Positions 15,549-20,915 of a stretch of DNA of 20,915 nt are shown one piece after another. The notes under the pieces were generated by a model. The model made no database searches. It was not told where the DNA came from and saw only the letters and a list, made by a program, of their open reading frames with translations. The stretch is taken from assembly GCA_035938015.1 (NCBI GenBank), contig DASZHJ010000034.1:1-20915 (forward strand). Direction: 5' to 3'. The DNA comes from DASZHJ01 sp035938015 (GTDB lineage: Bacteria; Pseudomonadota; Alphaproteobacteria; ATCC43930; CGMCC-115725). Positions within the stretch are counted from its first letter, which is position 1. Each line of letters starts with the position of its first letter. The translations under genes and the position numbers were made by a program.

Positions 15549-16562
15549 CTACTTCAGCCGTTTGGCCGCCTCCTCGATGAAGGAGAGATCGGCGTGCGCG
15601 CGAATGTCGAGAGAGCCCGGTAAAAAGCCGAGATGCTGCTGGACGTCGAGGTTGCGTTGAAACGCATCGAGGTTCGGGCGCGCCCCGGGATCGCGGTAGT
15701 AGTCCGCGCCGGTGAAGAGATAGCCTTCGAAGATTTCCCTGGGCTGCTTGGTGAAGCCCGCGACGATCCCGATCGCCTCCTCGCGATGGGCGGGATCGAG
15801 ATACCAGTGCAGCGCGCGTACGAGATCCTCGAAGAAATCATAGAGGGCCGCGCGGTTCTGCTCTAGGAACTCGGCGCGCGCCGCCAGCACGATCATCTGC
15901 GTGGTGCCCAGCCCGTCCCTCATGTGAAACAGCACGCGCGCGCGCTCTTTGAGGCGAGGATCGTAGGCGAAGGGCGGGACCACACCCACCAAGTCTACTT
16001 TGCGCTCGTCCAGCATGGCGCGCATGCTCGGGAACTGCGCCTCCACCACGGTGTAATCCCGCTTGTCGTCCATGCCGTGCTGGCGCAACAGCGCGCGGAT
16101 GCCCATGTCGGTGGCGCCGCCGATGCCGTTCGAGGCGACGGTCTTACCCCTCAAGTCCTCGACGGTCACGATCGGGCTATCTTTCAGAACGAGGTAATCG
16201 CCGGAGTAGTAACCCTCGACGCCGTCCTGGAACCCGTCCGCGACGACGCGGAGATCGTCCATATGCCCGTTCAGGACCGCCGCGCCGAACGACGAGAAGG
16301 CGAGCGAGGCGATGTCGAGATCGCCAGTCGCGAGCGCGGTGATTTCCGGCGAGGTCGAATTGAAGTGCATGGTCTCGACCACGTAGGACTCGCCGTAGTG
16401 GCGCAGGATGCCCTTGTTCGCGAACAGGATCGGCGTCATCGTCGAGGGCGCCACCACCCAGCCCGCGCGCACTTTCAGAGGCTCGGCGGCCGAGACGGGG
16501 CTTGCTGCCAGCGTGAGCGCGGCGCCAAGCGCCGCGGCGAGCGCGCGGTTTCGTACGCGCAT
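15549..16562 (-). CDS. ABC transporter periplasmic binding protein (NMT1/ThiY/SsuA-like)
   Basis: A 337-residue type II periplasmic binding protein. A signal peptide (MRVRNRALAAALGAALTLAA, SPVSAA near 21-26) is followed by LKVRAGWVVAPSTMTPILFANKG, ATGDLDIASLAFSSFGAAVLNG and VEDLRGKTVASNGIGGATDM, the layout of the nitrate/sulfonate/taurine/thiamine-precursor group. The ligand is not known. ATG at 16562 has AGAGGA about 6 bases upstream. No cognate permease or ATPase of the SsuBC type is in the window; the nearest transporter genes are livHMGF, which belong to a different class. It is divergent from the NUDIX gene. Confidence 0.9.
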   Translation of the reverse strand: MRVRNRALAAALGAALTLAASPVSAAEPLKVRAGWVVAPSTMTPILFANKGILRHYGESYVVETMHFNSTSPEITALATGDLDIASLAFSSFGAAVLNGHMDDLRVVADGFQDGVEGYYSGDYLVLKDSPIVTVEDLRGKTVASNGIGGATDMGIRALLRQHGMDDKRDYTVVEAQFPSMRAMLDERKVDLVGVVPPFAYDPRLKERARVLFHMRDGLGTTQMIVLAARAEFLEQNRAALYDFFEDLVRALHWYLDPAHREEAIGIVAGFTKQPREIFEGYLFTGADYYRDPGARPNLDAFQRNLDVQQHLGFLPGSLDIRAHADLSFIEEAAKRLK

Positions 16563-16676
16563 GCCGAATCCTCTTCGCTTCCACCGATTGAGAATCGTTC
16601 TACCAGAGGGACCGACGACGGTCACGTCTGGTGGCAGCCGCTTGCGGCGCTGCGCCATACCGGCCATGCTTTCCCC

Positions 16677-17234
16677 ATGCCGACGACACCGAACTCCCTG
16701 CGCGGCCCCAGCCTCCGCACCATTCCCGAGGGCGACACGCGCGAGCGCATGGTCTGCCCCGATTGCGGCTTCATCGCCTACGAGAACCCGAAGATCGTCG
16801 TGGGCTCGGTGGTGGTGTCGGGTGATCGCTTCCTGCTGTGCCGCCGCGCAATCGAGCCGCGGCGCGGCTACTGGACGCTGCCCGCGGGCTATCTGGAGGT
16901 GAACGAATCCACCATGGCCGGCGCGGCACGCGAGGCCTTCGAGGAAGCCCAGGCTCGCATCTCGATCGAGGGCCTGCTCGCCATCTACGACATCCCCCGC
17001 ATCAGCCAGGTGCAGGTGATCTACCGCGCCTGCCTTGCCGAGCCGGGCTTCGAGCCGGGACCGGAAAGTCTGGAGGTTCGACTCTTCGCGTGGGACGAGA
17101 TTCCCTGGGACGACCTGGCCTTCCCCTCCGTGCATTGGTCATTGCAACACTTCCGGGATTGGCAGCGGACCGGCGACGAGCGCACGCGGGGGACTCCCGA
17201 AGGCGCAAGCGCGGCACGATCACAAGGTCTCTAA
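16677..17234 (+). CDS. NUDIX hydrolase, ADP-ribose/NADH-pyrophosphatase-like (COG1051 type)
   Basis: A 185-residue NUDIX hydrolase. After a short N-terminus (IPEGDTRERMVCPDCGF) comes VVGSVVVSGDRFLLCRRAIEP and YWTLPAGYLE. The Nudix box has G71, E77, R85-E86 and E89-E90, but the usual Gly after EEx is Q92. One CxxC pair (C27, C30) remains of the zinc ribbon seen in NudC-like proteins. Members hydrolyse nucleoside diphosphates linked to another group; the substrate here is unknown. Start ATG at 16677 by family resemblance; the frame is open far upstream as an antisense shadow of the binding-protein gene. Confidence 0.88.
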   Translation: MPTTPNSLRGPSLRTIPEGDTRERMVCPDCGFIAYENPKIVVGSVVVSGDRFLLCRRAIEPRRGYWTLPAGYLEVNESTMAGAAREAFEEAQARISIEGLLAIYDIPRISQVQVIYRACLAEPGFEPGPESLEVRLFAWDEIPWDDLAFPSVHWSLQHFRDWQRTGDERTRGTPEGASAARSQGL

Positions 17235-17240
17235 TCTCAG

Positions 17241-17269
17241 TTGCGCCAATAATCGGCATCACGGATCAT
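17241..17269 (+). promoter_or_regulatory. Candidate promoter for the liv operon
   Basis: TTGCGC (17241-17246), a 17-base spacer and GATCAT (17264-17269; 4 of 6 matches to TATAAT) lie just after the NUDIX stop and upstream of livH. The match is moderate. Confidence 0.3.
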
Positions 17270-17280
17270 TGCACCGAGGC

Positions 17281-17308
17281 GGCGCGCCGCTAAGGTGGAC
17301 GGCGCGCC
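17281..17308 (+). promoter_or_regulatory. GGCGCGCC repeat in the liv leader
   Basis: The palindrome GGCGCGCC occurs at 17281-17288 and 17301-17308, 12 bases apart, between the candidate promoter and the leader ORF. The two copies can pair as an 8-bp stem with a 12-base loop, so either an operator or a leader hairpin is possible. Chance is likely enough in this GC-rich DNA. Confidence 0.3.
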
Positions 17309-17330
17309 AACAACAGCGCCAAGGGGAGGC

Positions 17331-17393
17331 ATGGGTGGGCCACCGTTTTCAACTCAGGGGCGGCTGCGGCTAGCGAGCGGGATCCCGCAATGA
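17331..17393 (+). CDS. Possible 20-codon leader ORF of the liv operon
   Basis: A 20-codon frame starts ATG at 17331 right after AAGGGGAGG (17321-17329), the best purine tract in this region, and ends at TGA 17391-17393. Its stop overlaps the livH ATG as ATGA, the same 4-base overlap used between livH-livM, livM-livG and livG-livF. The peptide starts MGGPPFSTQG. The spacing from GGAGG to ATG is only one base, though AAGG would be 6 bases away. It may couple translation to livH or be accidental; no run of a single amino acid typical of attenuation is present. Confidence 0.35.
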   Translation: MGGPPFSTQGRLRLASGIPQ

Positions 17394-18265
17394 GCGCCGC
17401 CCTCGACTCCGTCGTCAGCATCGTCTTTCACGGCCTCGCCTTCGCGATGGTGCTCTATCTCGTGTCCGTCGGTCTTTCCATCACCATGGGGCTGATGGGG
17501 TTCGTGAACCTGGCGCATGGCGCCTTCGCCGCGCTCGGCGGCTATATCGCGATCACCCTGATGAACGACGCGCAAGTACCGTTTCCGCTGGCGCTCCTGA
17601 TCGCCGCGCTCGCCGTGGGCGGGCTCAGCATGGTGCTGGAGCGCACGCTCTACAGCCGGCTCTACGGCAGCACCGAACTCAATCAGGTCCTGTTCACCAT
17701 CGGCCTCATCTTCATCGCGACGGCGGTTTCGCGACGGATCTGGGGGCCGCTCTCGCTGCCGCTGCGGCCGCCGAGCTATCTGCAGGGCGAGTTCGACCTG
17801 TTGTTCCGCAGCTTTCCCGCCTATCGCAGCTTTCTTATCCTAGCCGGCGCGCTGTTGGTGACGCTGCTCTGGCTCGGCCTCGAGCGCACGCGGTTCGGCG
17901 CCCAGGTGCGCGCCGCCGTGGACAACCGACGCATGGCACAATCGGTTGGCATCAACACCAGGCGGCTCTTCACCCTGACCTTCGCGCTGGGGAGCGCGCT
18001 CGCCGCGTTGGGCGGCGCCGTCGGCGCGGACATCCTCGCGATCGATCCCGACTATGCGCTCGAGCATCTCGTTTATTTTCTGATCGTGGTGTCCGTCGGC
18101 GGGCTCGGCAGCATCAAGGGGCCGTTCATCGCGGCCTTGGCGCTCGGCACCGCCGATATCGGCTTCAAGTACCTGCTGCCGCAATTCGGTGCCTTCTTCA
18201 TCTATGCCATGACGCTCGCCGTGCTGCTCTGGCGGCCGCACGGTCTGTTCGGACGCGCGCGATGA
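17390..18265 (+). CDS. livH: Branched-chain-amino-acid-type ABC permease LivH
   Basis: A 291-residue inner-membrane permease of the LivH family with multiple hydrophobic segments. The signature GLMGFVNLAHGAFAALGGYI is near residues 34-53, followed by the family segment VGGLGSIKGPFIAALALG near 240-257, and the protein ends WRPHGLFGRAR. With LivM it forms the channel that imports a small polar ligand, usually branched-chain amino acids, amides or urea; specificity comes from a binding protein not seen here. The ATG overlaps the possible leader ORF stop; its own ribosome-binding site is weak. It overlaps livM by ATGA. Confidence 0.95.
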   Translation: MSAALDSVVSIVFHGLAFAMVLYLVSVGLSITMGLMGFVNLAHGAFAALGGYIAITLMNDAQVPFPLALLIAALAVGGLSMVLERTLYSRLYGSTELNQVLFTIGLIFIATAVSRRIWGPLSLPLRPPSYLQGEFDLLFRSFPAYRSFLILAGALLVTLLWLGLERTRFGAQVRAAVDNRRMAQSVGINTRRLFTLTFALGSALAALGGAVGADILAIDPDYALEHLVYFLIVVSVGGLGSIKGPFIAALALGTADIGFKYLLPQFGAFFIYAMTLAVLLWRPHGLFGRAR

Positions 18266-19260
18266 CGACGCTCGCCGAGGCGCCGGCCACACCCTCCGCG
18301 ATCGCAGCGCTGTCGCGGCGTCACCGTTTGCGCCTCTCGGAGGCGCTGCCGTGGGTCATCGCCCTCGCCTGCTTCTTCGCATTCCCGGAATACCTGGCGC
18401 TCGGGACGCAAATCCTGATCTCGATCCTGTTCGCGCTCTCGCTCGATCTCATCCTGGGCTATGGCGGGATCGTCACGCTCGGACAGGCGGCCTTCTTCGG
18501 CGTCGGCGCTTACACCGCGGGGATCCTCGCTGTGCACGGCTGGACCGAGCCACTAAGCGGATTGGTGGCGGCGGGCGCCGTGGCGGCGGCGCTCGGCGCC
18601 GTCACGGGCCTGATCCTGCTGCGCACCGAAGGACTGACGCTGCTCATGCTGACCCTGGTGGTGGCGGAGATGATCCGCGAGGGCGCCAACAAGGCGGGGC
18701 AATGGACCGGCGGCGCCGACGGGCTGCAGGGCGTTAGCATCGCGCCGATCCTCGGCCTGTTTCGCTTCGACATCTACCGGCGCACGTCCTACCTCTACGC
18801 GCTAGTGGTCCTGTTCCTGGCCTGGCTCGTGGTGCGCGCGATCGTGCATTCGCCTTTCGGCCGCTCGCTCACCGGGATCCGCGAAAGCGTCACTCGCATG
18901 CACGCGATCGGATCGCCGGTGCTGCGCCGACTGGTCACCGCCTATGCGATCGCGGCGGCGCTTTCGGGCGTCGCCGGCGCGCTCCTGGCGCAGACGGAGC
19001 AGTTCGTCTCGCTGGAGGTGCTGAGCTTCGGGCGCTCCGGCGTGGTGGTGATCATGCTGATCCTCGGCGGCGCGGGCCGACTCTACGGCGCCTTCGTGGG
19101 CGTGCCGCTCTATATGCTGGCCCAAGATCAGTTGGCGGAGCAGTTTCCGATCTATTGGTCGACGGGCATCGGCCTGCTGCTGATCGCGGTGGCACTGGGC
19201 GCGCGGGGCGGCGTGCTCGACCTCTGGGATGGCGCGCTCGCTCGGATGCGGCGGCGATGA
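18262..19260 (+). CDS. livM: Branched-chain-amino-acid-type ABC permease LivM
   Basis: A 332-residue inner-membrane permease. The N-terminus carries a cytoplasmic segment of about 30 residues, then hydrophobic helices. The LivM signature ILGYGGIVTLGQAAFFGVGAYTAG appears near 64-87, then WTGGADGLQGV near 149-159 and ILGGAGRLYGAFVGVPLY near 267-284. It pairs with LivH. Start ATG at 18262 overlaps the livH stop and its own stop overlaps livG, each as ATGA. Substrate unknown. Confidence 0.95.
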   Translation: MTTLAEAPATPSAIAALSRRHRLRLSEALPWVIALACFFAFPEYLALGTQILISILFALSLDLILGYGGIVTLGQAAFFGVGAYTAGILAVHGWTEPLSGLVAAGAVAAALGAVTGLILLRTEGLTLLMLTLVVAEMIREGANKAGQWTGGADGLQGVSIAPILGLFRFDIYRRTSYLYALVVLFLAWLVVRAIVHSPFGRSLTGIRESVTRMHAIGSPVLRRLVTAYAIAAALSGVAGALLAQTEQFVSLEVLSFGRSGVVVIMLILGGAGRLYGAFVGVPLYMLAQDQLAEQFPIYWSTGIGLLLIAVALGARGGVLDLWDGALARMRRR

Positions 19261-20012
19261 GCGAGGGTGCGCTCGAGACCCGAGGTCTCTGCAAGAGCTT
19301 CGGAGCGCTGACGGTCGCGAGCGAGATCGATTTCCGGCTCGAGCCGGGCGCGCGCCATGCGCTCATCGGCCCCAACGGCGCGGGCAAAACCACCTTCGTC
19401 AATCTGGTGACGGGTGCCTTGAGCCCCAGCCGCGGCCGGGTCTTGCTCGGCGGCGAGGATGTGACGGCGCTGCCCCAGGCCCGCCGGGTGAAGCGCGGGC
19501 TCGCTCGGACGTTTCAGATCAACACCCTGTTCCGAGGTTTGAGCGTGCTGGAGAACGTGGCGCTGGCGATCGGCGAGCGCCGGGGCGTGGCGGGCCAGCT
19601 CTTCCGGCCGGCGGGCCGGCGGAGCGGCGTCGTCGAGGAGGCCTATGCGGCACTGGAGCGGCTCGGCATCGCCGAGGATGCCGATCGGCTCGTGCGCGAG
19701 CTCCCCTACGGCCGGCAGCGGCTGGTCGAGATCGCGGTGGCGATCGGCCTCGATCCCAAGGTGCTGCTGCTCGACGAGCCCGCCGCCGGGGTGCCCGGGG
19801 CCGAGAGCAGCATCATCGTCGAGACGATCCAGAGCCTGCCGGCGGAGATCGCCGTGCTGATCATCGAGCACGACATGGACCTGGTCTTCCGCATCGCCCG
19901 GCGCATCACGGTGCTTGTGCAAGGTTCGATCCTGGTCGAGGGCACGCCCGAGGAGATCGCCGCAGACCCACGGGTGCGCGAGGTCTATCTGGGCGAGCCG
20001 GAGCCCGCATGA
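19257..20012 (+). CDS. livG: ABC transporter ATPase LivG
   Basis: A 251-residue ATP-binding subunit that powers the LivHM channel. Walker A is GPNGAGKT at 38-45, Q-loop Q87 (RTFQINTLF), signature LPYGRQR at 149-155, Walker B VLLLDEP at 169-175 and H-loop H205 in IIEHDMD. The signature differs from the usual LivG LxYGQQR by having R in place of the first Q; the helical-domain insertion and the AGV after Walker B fit the family. Start ATG at 19257 is set by the ATGA overlap with livM; the frame is open upstream as a shadow. Followed by livF with another ATGA. Confidence 0.94.
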   Translation: MSEGALETRGLCKSFGALTVASEIDFRLEPGARHALIGPNGAGKTTFVNLVTGALSPSRGRVLLGGEDVTALPQARRVKRGLARTFQINTLFRGLSVLENVALAIGERRGVAGQLFRPAGRRSGVVEEAYAALERLGIAEDADRLVRELPYGRQRLVEIAVAIGLDPKVLLLDEPAAGVPGAESSIIVETIQSLPAEIAVLIIEHDMDLVFRIARRITVLVQGSILVEGTPEEIAADPRVREVYLGEPEPA

Positions 20013-20728
20013 GCGGCGGGTTGCGGCTCGAGGGCGTGCGCGCAGGCTACGGCGAGACCGTGGTGCTCGACGGCATTTCGCTCGATCTGCCCGATGCCGG
20101 CACGCTTGCCGTGCTGGGCCGGAACGGTGTCGGCAAAACCACGCTGCTCGCGACCATCATGGGCCACACGAGTTTGCACGGCGGCTCGATCCGGTTCGGC
20201 AGCCAAGCAATCGAGGTGCTGCCGCCCTACCGCCGCTCGCGCCTGGGCATCGGTTATGTCCCGCAGGAGCGAGAGATTTTCCGCTCGCTCACGGTGGCGG
20301 AGAATTTGGGGGTCGCCGAGCAGCCCGGGCGGTGGACCGCCGAGCGGGTCTACGACTTTTTCCCGAGCCTGGCCGAGCGCCGGCACCACTGGGGCAACCA
20401 GCTCTCCGGCGGCGAGCAGCAGATGCTGGCGATCGGCCGCGCTCTCATGGGCAATCCGAGCCTCCTGCTCCTGGACGAGCCGCTCGAGGGCCTGGCACCG
20501 GTGATCGTCGACGCCGTGCTCGCCGGCATAGACCGGCTCCGGCGCGAGGACTCCCTCGCCTTCGTGCTGGTGGAGCAGCACGCGCGGCTGGCGCTCGGCG
20601 TCACCGCTCAAGCGATCGTGCTGGACCGCGGCGTGATCGTTCATGCCGAGGCGAGCACCGCGCTGCTGCAGGCACCGGAGCGGCTGGGAGCGCTGATGGG
20701 AGTGGCCGGAAGAATCAGAAGCGGATGA
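20009..20728 (+). CDS. livF: ABC transporter ATPase LivF
   Basis: A 239-residue second ATP-binding subunit. Walker A GRNGVGKT is at 37-44, Q-loop Q86 (YVPQEREIF), signature LSGGEQQ at 132-138, Walker B LLLLDEP at 152-158 with EGL after it, and H-loop H191 in VEQHARLAL. All motifs are intact, so an active ATPase is expected, acting as a heterodimer with LivG. It is the last gene of livHMGF; its start ATG overlaps the livG stop. Confidence 0.95.
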   Translation: MSGGLRLEGVRAGYGETVVLDGISLDLPDAGTLAVLGRNGVGKTTLLATIMGHTSLHGGSIRFGSQAIEVLPPYRRSRLGIGYVPQEREIFRSLTVAENLGVAEQPGRWTAERVYDFFPSLAERRHHWGNQLSGGEQQMLAIGRALMGNPSLLLLDEPLEGLAPVIVDAVLAGIDRLRREDSLAFVLVEQHARLALGVTAQAIVLDRGVIVHAEASTALLQAPERLGALMGVAGRIRSG

Positions 20729-20883
20729 CGCTGGGGAGCAGCGAGGGATCAGCAAAACAGTCGCTAGCAAATTCAGGCTGTTAGCTAGTTCTAATTAAGA
20801 ATTGGCATGCCTCTGTAAACTATAAATTATAGAAATACTCTTCTAGAGAGTTATAAATTATGGTCGCTCATATTGAGTTAGCG
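20729..20883. repeat. AT-rich intergenic tail with short repeats
   Basis: After livF the composition turns sharply AT-rich, mainly from about 20764 to 20880. It holds TATAAATTAT twice (20821-20830 and 20852-20861, 31-base period), the first within the perfect palindrome CTATAAATTATAG (20820-20832). Between them lies the stem ACTCT/AGAGT (20837-20841 and 20847-20851). CTAGC/GCTAG pairs at 20764-20768 and 20784-20788. I see no gene, insertion-sequence end or tRNA in it. Confidence 0.6.
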
Positions 20884-20884
20884 G

Positions 20885-20915
20885 CGCGCTTTTGGGTCTC
20901 ACCCCCAGCGCGTTT
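20885..20915 (+). terminator. Terminator-like hairpin at the window end
   Basis: CGCGCT (20885-20890) pairs with AGCGCG (20907-20912), with an inner GGG/CCC stem around the loop TCTCA, followed by TTT up to the window edge. This fits an intrinsic terminator for the liv operon about 160 bases after livF. The T-tract is cut off by the edge, so its length is unknown. Confidence 0.45.

Noticed and set aside
15924..17234. 436-residue frame with the NUDIX domain at its end, possible fusion
   Set aside because: The part before 16677 is antisense to the binding-protein gene and low complexity.
20820..20861. TATAAT-like boxes on the minus strand within the AT-rich tail as a promoter
   Set aside because: TATAAT is present on the minus strand at 20826-20831 but no -35-like hexamer lies at 15-19 bases, and A/T-rich DNA gives such boxes by chance.

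Overview
The window is GC-rich chromosomal DNA of an alphaproteobacterium, probably Rhodospirillales-like. This is inferred from gene content and order (degP with an OmpR-type regulator, secA divergent from a parvulin-argJ-mutT run, then methyltransferase/comF/grxC/nitrilase/DUF1178), not from a marker gene. No rRNA, tRNA, CRISPR array, insertion sequence or phage gene is visible. Most of it is housekeeping and transport DNA.

Left part (1-7729): on the minus strand, a response regulator truncated by the window edge, a periplasmic DegP/Do protease and the SecA translocation ATPase. A perfect 13-bp inverted repeat separates degP from the regulator. On the plus strand, a secreted parvulin-type prolyl isomerase, argJ and a MutT-type NUDIX hydrolase lie nearly end to end. 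SecA, DegP and the isomerase form a small export and envelope protein-quality group.

Middle part (7730-15251): a 329-base stretch with no convincing gene is followed by a possible 85-residue membrane protein that converges on a BioC/NDUFAF5-like methyltransferase. Divergent from that are comF, grxC and a nitrilase-family amidase (GTGA overlap between the last two), suggesting a glutathione/redox unit. An MHYT-domain sensor histidine kinase and a small methyltransferase sit on the opposite strand between the nitrilase and DUF1178. Pgk follows as a single gene.

Right part (15252-20915): a consensus-like TATAAT promoter precedes a 68-codon ORF for a disordered small protein. A lone NMT1/ThiY/SsuA-type periplasmic binding protein is divergent from a NUDIX hydrolase. 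The rest is a livHMGF ABC transporter operon with three successive ATGA overlaps, led by a possible 20-codon leader ORF that also overlaps livH by ATGA. No LivK-type binding protein is next to it. After livF the DNA turns AT-rich and contains short repeats, and a terminator-like hairpin lies at the very end.

I found no clear new multi-gene system. The most unusual items are the small ORF with its strong promoter, the leader ORF of the liv operon, the mismatched binding protein next to liv genes, and the AT-rich tail.
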